Source of the DNA: Bacteroidales bacterium
GTDB taxonomy: Bacteria > Bacteroidota > Bacteroidia > Bacteroidales > Muribaculaceae
Length of the DNA stretch: 40,243 bases
Direction: 5' to 3'
Assembly (NCBI GenBank): GCA_019416425.1
Contig: DXXK01000104.1
Coordinates: 1-40,243 of the forward strand
The notes beneath the pieces are model-generated. The model was given only the letters and a program-made list of their open reading frames with translations. It did not search any database and was not told the DNA's origin. Position numbers and translations under genes: made by a program. Within the stretch, counting starts at the first letter, position 1, and each line of letters starts with the position of its first letter. Shown here piece after piece: positions 24,184 through 31,985 of this stretch.

Positions 24184-25776
24184 TTACTGTATATACATAT
24201 ACCCACTCTCGGTGTTGCCGTAACGGTCACCGACCACATACTCCAGCGATGAGTCCGAAGTCTTGGATATCGAATAAATCTTGCTGTTCGAGCCTATATT
24301 AGCTTCCGCCACAAAGTGGGGAGTCTCGTCCGCGTCAAACCTGAAATACACCAGTCTGTGCTCGTCAGTATCTAACTTCTCAAGCACCGCGGCAAAGTCC
24401 GTGTAAGGCGAGCGCGCATTCAGGACACGCTCCATATACACCTCGTTGGGACTCTTCTGCGAGGACAGCGTCAGCACCCACTGATTGGAGCGGTTATCAT
24501 CGGGCCAAGTGCCTGTCTTGGTGTCAAACCTGCCGATCAGACCACGATCATTATAGTAGTTCAGCAACGCTCGTCGACACTTGGCGGTACCGATCGTCAT
24601 CCGTGCGGTCGAGTTGGCCAACAGGCCGTTCAACACGTTGTAGTCACGCTCGTTGATCAGGAACGGCGTTGCGGCGTAGCCGCTCGCAGCATTCTTGGAC
24701 ATACTGGCAGGGTAATATGTACCCTGGCTCCATTCGGGACTGTAACTGTCCAGCACAATCTTCGACCCGAACTCCATCAGCGTCACCTTGTTGGCATTGC
24801 CAGCCGATGAAGGCGAGCTGCGGAGGAACACGTTCACTATGGGATACATAACCGTCTCCTCGTCTGATTCAGCTATAGGCTCGGCAGCCGACTCATATTG
24901 CGGCTCCTCGGTGGCAGCTACAGGAGCCTCATGGTCAGCGCCTTTGCTGGAGCTCAGGACAGCATATACACCGACAAACAGCAGGACCACGGCAATAGCA
25001 CCCACAGCCGCCCACAGTTTTTTGTTGCCCGAGGAACCTTTGTCCGGCTGACCCAACGGAGTGGTATAGTTCCGCGGCGGCTCATACGGAGGATTCGTCA
25101 CAGGAGGCTGCGGAGGCACCGGCGGCACTGACTGAGCAACAGGCTCCGGAGCGCTTACCGGAGGTTGCGGTTGCGACTGGGATTGAGGTTGAGGTTGGGG
25201 TTGCGGCTGAGGATTGACCGGTTCCGGAGCATTTGATGTATCCACATACGGATCCACGGTATTGGGCCATACCCCGGGGAACTTAGCATTGAAACCCTCG
25301 AGTGCCGTCATACGTTTCTCGGGATTCGTGGACATCAGCGAGTTGATGAACTTGGCCAGATCGGGCGATGTCCCCTCCGGCAGTTCGTTCTTACGGCCCA
25401 GCGACATATCCTGTCCCAGCATGGAGCACAGCACGGCGCCCAACGCGTAATAGTCGGACCAGGGACCAATGGCCTTCGGTTCCCATTTACGCTGCTCGGC
25501 GGCGGCGAATCCCTTGTTCTTGACCTTCTCCAGCTGTTCCCACTGCTCGTCGGTTGCAGCGGCGCCCGGGAACTCCATGCCACAGGCATGAGTCACAAGG
25601 ACATTCCCCTGGTCATCGATGGTGATGTGCTCGGGACGCAACCGAAGATGGTATTTCCCGGTGGCGTGTACCTTGCGTATATTCTCTATAAGCGGAGTCA
25701 CGAACTGCAGGGTCTCCATCTCCGTAAAGGGACGGTTCAGGCGCATCCTGCGCTCCAGCAATGTTTCCTTACTCAT
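24184..25776 (-). CDS. Kinase-like (degenerate, N-lobe-less) membrane protein with SH3-like periplasmic domain
   Basis: The product has 530 residues. Residues about 20-170 resemble the C-lobe of a Ser/Thr protein kinase: the catalytic loop reads HLRLRPEHI (43-51), without the catalytic Asp, the metal-binding DFG position reads THACG, and PWSDYYALGAVLCSML is the helix-F region. The glycine loop and VAIK lysine are absent, so it should be a pseudokinase. A Pro/Gln-rich linker of PQ repeats (about 190-245) leads to a TM segment (about 252-275). A bacterial SH3-like domain follows (from about 312; VNVFLRSSP, EFGSKIVLDS), then a C-terminal domain of unknown type. It lies 33 bases downstream of the 199-residue membrane protein and upstream of the L,D-transpeptidase, which suggests an envelope complex. 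Confidence 0.75.
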   Translation of the reverse strand: MSKETLLERRMRLNRPFTEMETLQFVTPLIENIRKVHATGKYHLRLRPEHITIDDQGNVLVTHACGMEFPGAAATDEQWEQLEKVKNKGFAAAEQRKWEPKAIGPWSDYYALGAVLCSMLGQDMSLGRKNELPEGTSPDLAKFINSLMSTNPEKRMTALEGFNAKFPGVWPNTVDPYVDTSNAPEPVNPQPQPQPQPQSQSQPQPPVSAPEPVAQSVPPVPPQPPVTNPPYEPPRNYTTPLGQPDKGSSGNKKLWAAVGAIAVVLLFVGVYAVLSSSKGADHEAPVAATEEPQYESAAEPIAESDEETVMYPIVNVFLRSSPSSAGNANKVTLMEFGSKIVLDSYSPEWSQGTYYPASMSKNAASGYAATPFLINERDYNVLNGLLANSTARMTIGTAKCRRALLNYYNDRGLIGRFDTKTGTWPDDNRSNQWVLTLSSQKSPNEVYMERVLNARSPYTDFAAVLEKLDTDEHRLVYFRFDADETPHFVAEANIGSNSKIYSISKTSDSSLEYVVGDRYGNTESGYMYIQ

Positions 25777-25809
25777 TGTCAGGTCGGTATTGTCAGGTTA
25801 GTGATTGAT

Positions 25810-26409
25810 TTACTTACGCGGGTTCTTCGGGTCGCGATATTTTGCCGCGGTCTCCCAGAACTTCTTGACATCGAAGGTCGAGCCGGAGATTGCCGCGGTG
25901 TAGGCGTTCTTCAGCCCCTTCTCCGATACGTTGACGTTATCCTTCACGAACGCCGTCCAGTCGCGCTGCGTTATGCCGCAGGCATCGGCCGGAAGCCGTG
26001 TGGAGTCCATGGACAGAAGGTCGGCAAGCAGCTTCTTGTACACAGGCGACTTCAGCTTGGCGGCGTCCCACACGGTATTGGAGTTGAGGTACTCCAGATC
26101 CGCCGCCTGCTGAGGATCCTGCTTCGGCTGCGCGGCAGCCTGTGCCACCGGCGCCGCAGGGACAGTCTGAGCTGCCTGCGCATTTGTCTCGGCTGGAGCT
26201 TCGGCAGGTTCAGCCTGCTGTTCGGCCACCACCGTTATCTTCTTGTGGAACGGCCATGGACGGTTGTCCGAGGCGCTCATGTAGACCATTGCGCATACCC
26301 CCCATACACCGAACAGGCATAGTACCCCTATTCCGATCTTGATTACGAGTCGCGAGAACTCGGTGGCTGTATCTTCCTGATAACGTCTGCTACGTCTGCC
26401 TGTTTCCAT
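25810..26409 (-). CDS. Single-pass membrane protein, first gene of the kinase-like/transpeptidase operon
   Basis: The product has 199 residues. The N-terminus is short and basic (METGRRSRRYQED), with one TM segment at about 22-44 (VIKIGIGVLCLFGVWGVC). An Ala/Pro/Gln/Glu-rich linker (about 63-103) leads to a compact C-terminal domain (LEYLNSNTVWDAAKLKSP ... FWETAAKYRDP). The overall plan, cytosolic tail, one TM, low-complexity linker and small periplasmic domain, parallels the kinase-like protein encoded next, so the two may interact. I do not recognise the C-terminal domain. The upstream region, shared with a divergent GH43 gene, carries a tandem 21-base repeat. Confidence 0.75.
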   Translation of the reverse strand: METGRRSRRYQEDTATEFSRLVIKIGIGVLCLFGVWGVCAMVYMSASDNRPWPFHKKITVVAEQQAEPAEAPAETNAQAAQTVPAAPVAQAAAQPKQDPQQAADLEYLNSNTVWDAAKLKSPVYKKLLADLLSMDSTRLPADACGITQRDWTAFVKDNVNVSEKGLKNAYTAAISGSTFDVKKFWETAAKYRDPKNPRK

Positions 26410-26431
26410 GGTATCTTTTGTTGTTTATGGC

Positions 26432-26475
26432 AAGATTTGTTTCTGAATATTCGTAAGATTTGTTTCTGAATATTC
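26432..26475. repeat. Tandem direct repeat, 21 bases twice (23-base period)
   Basis: A 21-base unit beginning AAGATTTGTTTCTGAA occurs exactly at 26432-26452 and 26455-26475. It lies in the divergent promoter region between 26409 and 26567, two helical turns apart, so it could be a regulator site or a recent slippage duplication. Confidence 0.85.
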
Positions 26476-26527
26476 TGTAAAATTATAAAATCTTTATGAA
26501 AACTGCAAAAACTCACGATAAATTCAT

Positions 26528-26535
26528 TAAATTTG
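26528..26535 (+). promoter_or_regulatory. Promoter -7 box TAAATTTG for the GH43 gene
   Basis: It matches TAnnTTTG, with a predicted start about 25 bases before the ATG at 26567. Confidence 0.5.
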
Positions 26536-26566
26536 CAGTGAATTAACCAATAAGAAACCTAACCAG

Positions 26567-27622
26567 ATGAAAATCATTAACCGAACCCGCATTGCATTGA
26601 CAGGAATGGCCCTGGCGGCCATCGCGCTGACACCCGGTGCCAACGCCCGTCAGCATCACGAGGCCTGTGGCCGTTGCGCCACGCAGGCTTGCGCCAACGA
26701 CACCGACATGGCAGGCTACCTCTTCACCTACTTCACCGGCAACGCCATGGATGACGAGCAGATCTGCTTCGCCGTTTCCAAGGACGGCTACAACTACAAG
26801 GCTTTGAACAACGGCAAGCCCGTGATCGATTCCAAGATAATCTCCTCCACCGGCGGCGTTCGCGACCCGCACATTCTGCGCAGCGAGGACGGCAAGACAT
26901 TCTACATGGTTGTCACCGACATGGTGTCCGGCAACGGCTGGGACTCCAACCGCGCCATGGTGCTGATGAAGAGCCATGATCTGGTGAACTGGGACAGCTC
27001 CATCGTGAACATTCAGAAGCGCTACCCCAACCAGGGCAACCTGAAGCGCGTATGGGCACCGCAGACCGTATACGACCGTCAGGCCGGTAAATATATGGTA
27101 TACTGGTCCATGAAGCACGGCGACGGCCCCGACATCATCTACTACGCCTACGCCAACCCTGAGTTCACCGACCTGGAGGGCGACTACAAGCCTCTGTTCG
27201 TGCCCAAGGACGGCAAGTCCTGCATCGACGGCGACATCGTATACAAGGACGGCCTCTACTACCTGTTCTACAAGACCGAAGGCCACGGCAACGGCATCAA
27301 GGTAGCCACCACTCCCTCGCTGACCTCGGGCAACTGGACCGAATACCCCGACTACAAGCAGCAGACCAAGGAAAGCGTGGAGGGTGCCGGAACATTCAAG
27401 CTGATCGGCCAGGACAAGTACATCCTTATGTACGACGTCTACATGAACGGCAAGTACCAGTTCACCGAGTCCACCGACCTGCAGAACTTCAAGGTCGTTG
27501 ACCAGAACGTAAGCATGGACTTCCATCCACGCCACGGCACTGTCATCCCCATCACGTGCGCCGAGATGTGCCGTCTCATCGACCGCTGGCCATCCAAGGG
27601 CCTGGAGAAACCCGCGAAATAG
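26567..27622 (+). CDS. Glycoside hydrolase family 43-like secreted enzyme
   Basis: The product has 351 residues with a signal peptide (IALTGMALAAIALTPGANA). The mature part is a single five-bladed propeller. Motifs include GGVRDPHIL (Asp100, matching the GH43 DP base motif), KRVWAPQTVYD (in place of the usual WAPE/WAPD), CIDGDIVYKDGLYYLFYKTE, and VEGAGTFKLI, which carries the likely acid Glu. The motif set fits arabinosidase-type GH43 proteins without an extra C-terminal domain. It is a single gene, divergent from the envelope operon, and no SusCD pair is adjacent. Substrate is unknown. A CxxC pair near the mature N-terminus (HEACGRCATQAC) is unusual. Confidence 0.82.
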   Translation: MKIINRTRIALTGMALAAIALTPGANARQHHEACGRCATQACANDTDMAGYLFTYFTGNAMDDEQICFAVSKDGYNYKALNNGKPVIDSKIISSTGGVRDPHILRSEDGKTFYMVVTDMVSGNGWDSNRAMVLMKSHDLVNWDSSIVNIQKRYPNQGNLKRVWAPQTVYDRQAGKYMVYWSMKHGDGPDIIYYAYANPEFTDLEGDYKPLFVPKDGKSCIDGDIVYKDGLYYLFYKTEGHGNGIKVATTPSLTSGNWTEYPDYKQQTKESVEGAGTFKLIGQDKYILMYDVYMNGKYQFTESTDLQNFKVVDQNVSMDFHPRHGTVIPITCAEMCRLIDRWPSKGLEKPAK

Positions 27623-27666
27623 GTATATTGTCATAAGTGACCACTTCTGGCAGTCAGCAACATTTA

Positions 27667-27713
27667 GCCCCGAGTCAGTTGGTCTTGGTTTCACCGGACC
27701 TCTGACCCGGGGC
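27667..27713. terminator. Long hairpin between convergent genes
   Basis: GCCCCGAGTCAG (27667-27678) pairs with 27702-27713 with one mismatch, and GGTC/GACC pair inside. No U-run follows on either strand. It sits between the GH43 and LRR gene ends and may work for both. Confidence 0.5.
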
Positions 27714-27764
27714 AACTGTATTGGGTGATATCCATAGGTTAACCAGGTTGAATTCCTACAGAAT

Positions 27765-28991
27765 TCAACGAATCACAACCTTCTTGCCGTTGCAGATGTA
27801 TATGCCGGAACGAGCGGTCTCCGGGTCGACCATACGTCCCTGAAGATCATACATTTGACTGGATTTGTAATCTGTCAGGACTGTGACCACCCGGGAAGGG
27901 AATTGGCTGTCCTCAATCTCCACGATTTTCGAGAAGAGGTTCCAGCCTACACTGTTGCGGTATGTGTCAGCCGAACCGACGGGAACATACAGCGTGGCCT
28001 GCGGAGGCACAGTGCCGTCCTTGGCACAGAATGCATCCACGCTCGCAACCGGAGACACTGCACTTCTGGAATAGACATCCCTAAGCGCGGAATCGTCGGC
28101 AAAGGCACGTTCCCCGATGCTCCTCAGAGTAGCGGGGAAGACTACCACGGAGAGGTTCGGACATCCTGACGCCAGGTTTCCCGATATGGTCTCGACTCCC
28201 TCGTTGAAGACCAATTTTTTAAGGGATTCGTTCTTGATATAAGTGGCCGCAACCTCCCTGGAATTGAAGACAACCTCCTCTATCTTCGAGAATTCGAACG
28301 CGTATTCATCGGAAACAAAGGAGGTCGGGAACTCAATCTTAGCCAGGCCGTCCAAACCGAAGGAACCCCTTTCAAGGGTCTCGACGGGATTCAGGATGGT
28401 GACTGCCCTTAGATAAGGACATGCCTGAAACGAGTTCGCGGATATGACCTTGATCTGGCTGCCGACCGTTATGCTCTTCATGTTTGTGCCAAGAAAACAG
28501 CCCTCGTCAAGAATCCGCACGCTTTGCGGCAGCTCCAGGCTCTCGATGTTGGTGGCGGCTAAGGCATATTTGCCTATTCTTTCTATGCACGTAGGAAGTA
28601 TGATCTTTCGGAAATTGTTCAGTTCCTTGTTGAGCACACCAGCGTTACCCCATTCGTGGGATTTCCTGGGTGATTCACCGGGTGATTCATTCCACAACGG
28701 TTCATAGGGCATTCTCAACGCCTCGTCGGGAATCTCGTTGTCCCGGCACCGTGCGTCCCTGAGGTCGATCTCACCCAGCACACCCTCTCTGATGGCCTTC
28801 CTCATCACGTCAAAGTCCGACTTGTCGATGGGTCCGGCAACGGTAAGGTTTTGTACCGTGGTTATCCTATCGCCGAGCAATTCGCCCAGCTGCCCATAGC
28901 CAGTGGTCTGTATGCTGACGGTCCCCTGCCCGTACGCGGCCATGCCGCACAGCGCGGCCGATATGGCCAGTAATATTATCAGTTTCTTCAT
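27765..28991 (-). CDS. BspA-like leucine-rich repeat surface protein
   Basis: The product has 408 residues with a signal peptide (MKKLIILLAISAALCGMAA). The body is a chain of LRR_5/BspA-type repeats of about 23 residues: IERIGKYALAATNIESLELP, RILDEGCFLGTNMKSITVG, VISANSFQACPYLRAVTIL, ETISGNLASGCPNLSVVVFP, SIGERAFADDSALRDVY. The C-terminus (MYDLQGRMV ... GIYICNGKKVVIR) is the sorting-type tail of Bacteroidetes secreted proteins. Such proteins are generally surface-exposed and take part in adhesion or substrate binding. Its start lies 11 bases after the stop of the 74-residue secreted protein gene, suggesting co-transcription. Confidence 0.83.
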   Translation of the reverse strand: MKKLIILLAISAALCGMAAYGQGTVSIQTTGYGQLGELLGDRITTVQNLTVAGPIDKSDFDVMRKAIREGVLGEIDLRDARCRDNEIPDEALRMPYEPLWNESPGESPRKSHEWGNAGVLNKELNNFRKIILPTCIERIGKYALAATNIESLELPQSVRILDEGCFLGTNMKSITVGSQIKVISANSFQACPYLRAVTILNPVETLERGSFGLDGLAKIEFPTSFVSDEYAFEFSKIEEVVFNSREVAATYIKNESLKKLVFNEGVETISGNLASGCPNLSVVVFPATLRSIGERAFADDSALRDVYSRSAVSPVASVDAFCAKDGTVPPQATLYVPVGSADTYRNSVGWNLFSKIVEIEDSQFPSRVVTVLTDYKSSQMYDLQGRMVDPETARSGIYICNGKKVVIR

Positions 28992-29002
28992 ATTCGTATG
29001 TT

Positions 29003-29227
29003 TTATTTATGGGTGATTTGCTTTATATAGTGACACTTCACGAATATTTTCCACACGTCGGAATCAACGGATTCCTGGCCGACGAGGAAATAATCAACGT
29101 CACGGTCCGCGAAATGACTCTGCACGCAGGCAAGGGCTTCGGTCAGAGGAACCTCTCTCGCTGACGCTGAGAGACAAGCGATTGCCATTACGACAATCAG
29201 AATAAATTTGCGAGCTACTCTGTTCAT
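29003..29227 (-). CDS. Small secreted protein, possibly a truncated protein N-terminus
   Basis: The product has 74 residues with a signal peptide (ARKFILIVVMAIACLSASA). The mature part (VPLTEALACVQSHFADRDVD, YFLVGQESVDSDVWKIFVK) resembles the small propeptide or Spi-like domain at the start of some secreted Bacteroidales proteins. It then ends abruptly in CHYIKQITHK. The abrupt end in an unrelated tail hints at truncation, but the frame lies immediately upstream of the LRR gene and could be a real small partner. I cannot name a function. Confidence 0.5.
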   Translation of the reverse strand: MNRVARKFILIVVMAIACLSASAREVPLTEALACVQSHFADRDVDYFLVGQESVDSDVWKIFVKCHYIKQITHK

Positions 29228-29270
29228 GATATTAAAATAACTGTAAGAACAATTAAACTTTAATGGGTGG

Positions 29271-29292
29271 GATTTTCATAATTATGAAAATC
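29271..29292. repeat. 22-bp perfect palindrome
   Basis: The arm GATTTTCATAA at 29271-29281 is exactly self-complementary to 29282-29292 with no loop. It lies 44 bases upstream of the small secreted protein gene and could be a dimeric regulator site. Confidence 0.7.
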
Positions 29293-29851
29293 TCATCAAT
29301 GTTCATAATCATATGAAATTACCAAATTTCGGCACATGCAATAGAGCCTAATACATTCAGTCCCTGTCGATTTGACTATTTATGAATATTATCAAGCAGG
29401 TCACTTAGGAGTCTTATCAGTGAATGTCAAACAAAACATAGAATGACGGGATGTCTTTCTTCTGTTATTGCTGCTAATTCATAGAATAATTCAAAGGGAT
29501 GCAATCACGTAGACTGCCAACAGACTATCGGACTAATTTTATCATAGTTTAGTTTTTAAGTTTAACTTCATGGTATTTATTTCACGTGCCCTATTTATGC
29601 TAATACTCCATTAATCGGACAGCGACTTGTCTAACAATTCACAGATTTAACAACTCTTGAATTCAACAAGCGAATTGACACCTTATTATTAATTTCGATG
29701 ATAAATATACAAATTATTGTTAAGATATCCAAACATTTTGCTAAAAAAGACAAAAACCACACAGCACGATTTTCTAAGTCTTAAATAGAACCATACTTAT
29801 ACCCAGTAATCCCAATACTATTAACCTTCAATTTAAGGTAACATAACAAAT

Positions 29852-29877
29852 AGAAGCCTGAAATATTTCAGGCTTCT
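29852..29877. terminator. 26-bp perfect palindrome, hairpin
   Basis: The arm AGAAGCCTGAAAT (29852-29864) is exactly complementary to 29865-29877. It lies about 135 bases after the stop of the hemerythrin-LuxR gene on the minus strand and could end that transcript, although no strong U-run follows. Confidence 0.5.
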
Positions 29878-30011
29878 CAATGCTTCCAGAATGCTCGGAC
29901 ATTCACGTTGAGGGGCTGCCTAATTGGGTTAAATTAGCATACTGATGCAGAAATCATATGTAAAATAATCTCTAGAGACGCACGAGCTATCTACACGTGA
30001 TGCAATTATTT

Positions 30012-30974
30012 TTATAGCTTTGAGACCTCGGAGATGTCGATGATGTTGTGGAGGATAGCGTAGATGGCCAGGCCGGCGGCGGAATGTATCTGCAGCTTCG
30101 AGGCGATGTTGCGGCGATGGGTCGTCACAGTATGGACCGACAGACAGAGCGTGTCGGCGATTTCCTTGTTGGCCATTCCTTTGGCCACCAGAGCGATTAT
30201 CTCCTTCTCGCGGTTGCTTAGGCCATCGTCCTTGACATCGGCATCCGGAACGACGGTGAAAGGCATGTCGGTCTCGGACCGCTTCACATCCTTCATCTTC
30301 TCCTCCAGGACTATTCCCGCCGGCATGAACAGCTTGTTCTCGATGGCCCAGTGCGACAGCAGGTCGTTCTCCACATTGATGATGTCGTAAAGAGCGTATG
30401 TCAGTATATGGTTGGTGCTGTGTGAATAATGACGGATTATGATATCCTTCAGCTCCTGCAGCTTGCCGACCATGTCCTCATGGTTCAGCGAGTAGTCCGA
30501 CAGATTGCACGAATCGTCGGGCTCACCCTGCACCAGACGCCTGATGTGAGGGAACACCACATCGTTCTCGTGCTCCATGTGGCGGTGTACCTCCTGCATG
30601 TAGTCATCGTAATACCTCAGGATCAGGAAACCCACATCGTTGGAATCCACACAGTTGATTGCCTTGATCAGCTTCTCGCGGATTGACGGGAGGATAAAGT
30701 CCAGGAAGTAGGAATGTGCCTCCTCCAGATAATCGATCAACTGCAGCAGGTCTGTGTGAAAGCCACCGTGGGGTCGGCCGCTTATCAGATTCGCCACCGC
30801 CAGGAAGGTGTCGGTGTCTACGTCCTCCTTGGCACAGATGTCGCTGATCGTGCAGTCGCCGAATCCCAGCGGAATCCGGAAACGGTTTATCACCAACAGC
30901 AGCAGGTTGTTGTCATCCACCAGATCGCGGAGCCGGTCCTGGGCCGCATAGGGAGTCAAATTGTCATCTTTCAT
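30012..30974 (-). CDS. Hemerythrin (YtfE/RIC-like)-LuxR fusion transcriptional regulator
   Basis: The product has 320 residues. Residues about 22-62 look like the ScdA_N/DUF542 domain of YtfE (INRFRIPLGFGDCTISDICAKE) but lack the paired Cys. Residues about 80-215 form a four-helix hemerythrin domain with all six expected di-iron ligands: His87, His132, Glu136, His165, His208 and Glu212. Their spacing is close to that of E. coli YtfE (84, 129, 133, 160, 204, 208). Residues 251-312 are a LuxR-type HTH (LSNREKEIIALVAKGMANKE, VHTVTTHRRNIASKL). It is probably a cytoplasmic sensor of NO, oxygen or iron state controlling the adjacent haem locus. It has its own promoter 75 bases downstream of the membrane protein gene. 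Confidence 0.88.
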   Translation of the reverse strand: MKDDNLTPYAAQDRLRDLVDDNNLLLLVINRFRIPLGFGDCTISDICAKEDVDTDTFLAVANLISGRPHGGFHTDLLQLIDYLEEAHSYFLDFILPSIREKLIKAINCVDSNDVGFLILRYYDDYMQEVHRHMEHENDVVFPHIRRLVQGEPDDSCNLSDYSLNHEDMVGKLQELKDIIIRHYSHSTNHILTYALYDIINVENDLLSHWAIENKLFMPAGIVLEEKMKDVKRSETDMPFTVVPDADVKDDGLSNREKEIIALVAKGMANKEIADTLCLSVHTVTTHRRNIASKLQIHSAAGLAIYAILHNIIDISEVSKL

Positions 30975-31005
30975 CTCTTGAATATAAAACGCCTCAAATT
31001 CGTTG

Positions 31006-31013
31006 CAAAATTA
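31006..31013 (-). promoter_or_regulatory. Promoter -7 box TAATTTTG for the hemerythrin-LuxR gene
   Basis: The minus strand reads TTAATTTTGC, matching TAnnTTTG, with a predicted start about 25 bases before the ATG at 30974. The regulator can therefore be made independently of the haem operon. Confidence 0.55.
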
Positions 31014-31049
31014 ACGAATTCAAGACGATTATCTAATACTCAAAAATGA

Positions 31050-31979
31050 TTATTTTGCAGGCAAGGTCTTTTTTCTATGCGATGACCAGAGCATATAGAG
31101 TCCCAGAATTATGAACGCCGAGAGAATAAGGGACATCTCCATCCGGTGTTCCAGCGGCGCCACCCATATCTCCTTGAACAGGTTGTTGCGGCCCATGATC
31201 TCGACGGGAGTCCACAGCACCACGACCGTAGCGATTGACATCCGCAGATTGGCGCCCCAGGTGGGGATACGCAGCTGTCGCGCGAACATGAAGCATGCGC
31301 CGATGAAGCAACCCACGCCCACCAGGATGGTAACGGGATGGCTGTCGCCCAGGAACTCAGGATCGTAGCAGAACATCAGCAGCAGATAGCTGGCCCACAT
31401 GATCATGATGAACTCCATGAACGTCACGATGGAGGCATGCCGCGTCATGGGTCGGGCACAGATCTCGGATTTACGTCCGCGCAGCAGTTGCCGCTGACAC
31501 CAGTTGATGAAGTTGCATCCGTTGCGTGTGCTGAATATGTACATTATCATCACCATCATGAAGAACCCGAAGGAAGCCGGCATGATCAGGTATTCCGGCC
31601 GTGTCACCACCTCGCCGGTAACGGGATCCAGCATGGGCTGCGTGCCGAAGCGATTGGCGAAGTACATGAACAGGAACTCCACCCATCCGGTCCAGAACAG
31701 CAGGGCGCCGAACAGTCCCCACAGGGTCTGGCGTGTATCGCCCTTGGCGAATACTCCGCGCACCACCATCAGCATGCCGACAAAGCCCATGCCGAACGCC
31801 GCATAATGCAGCGCCGTGGGACTCATGAAATGTTCCATCAGTATCATCAGCGCATGGCCCAAAGGCATGGTGAACAGAACGATAAGGAATGAGGATATCG
31901 CCTTGAACGGGTACCGGCGGACATGGCCGGTGCCTTCCGTGACCTTCGGAGCCACGGCTGTATCATTTGTTTTAGCCAT
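31050..31979 (-). CDS. Polytopic inner-membrane protein of the HmuY-type locus
   Basis: The product has 309 residues with about eight hydrophobic segments (ISSFLIVLFTMPLGHALMIL; ALHYAAFGMGFVGMLMVVRG; LWGLFGALLFWTGWVEFLFM; SFGFFMMVMIMYIFS; FMEFIMIMWASYLLLMFCY; ILVGVGCFIGACFMFARQL; SIATVVVLWTPVEIMG; SLILSAFIILGLYML). Several His residues lie in or near TM segments (GHALMILMEHFM, ALHYAA), which would suit haem or metal contact. I cannot name the family. It starts 6 bases after the TonB receptor stop, so it is very likely co-transcribed with it and could help move the imported ligand across or along the inner membrane. Confidence 0.75.
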   Translation of the reverse strand: MAKTNDTAVAPKVTEGTGHVRRYPFKAISSFLIVLFTMPLGHALMILMEHFMSPTALHYAAFGMGFVGMLMVVRGVFAKGDTRQTLWGLFGALLFWTGWVEFLFMYFANRFGTQPMLDPVTGEVVTRPEYLIMPASFGFFMMVMIMYIFSTRNGCNFINWCQRQLLRGRKSEICARPMTRHASIVTFMEFIMIMWASYLLLMFCYDPEFLGDSHPVTILVGVGCFIGACFMFARQLRIPTWGANLRMSIATVVVLWTPVEIMGRNNLFKEIWVAPLEHRMEMSLILSAFIILGLYMLWSSHRKKTLPAK

Positions 31980-31985
31980 AATTTA

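Larger units (their letters stand above)
29228..30011. other. AT-rich non-coding stretch of about 780 bases
   Basis: No credible protein or RNA gene is visible on either strand. It contains two palindromes (29271-29292 and 29852-29877) and a short CTAATT/AATTAG hairpin near 29920. Confidence 0.5.

Noticed and set aside
25082..25270. PQ-repeat region as a CRISPR or tandem DNA repeat
   Set aside because: The repetition is explained by the Pro/Gln linker of the kinase-like protein; there are no spacers.
26543..27715. 390-codon minus-strand open frame over the GH43 gene
   Set aside because: It is antisense, Val/Gly/Leu-rich and without signal or domain; the GH43 frame has promoter, signal peptide and motifs.
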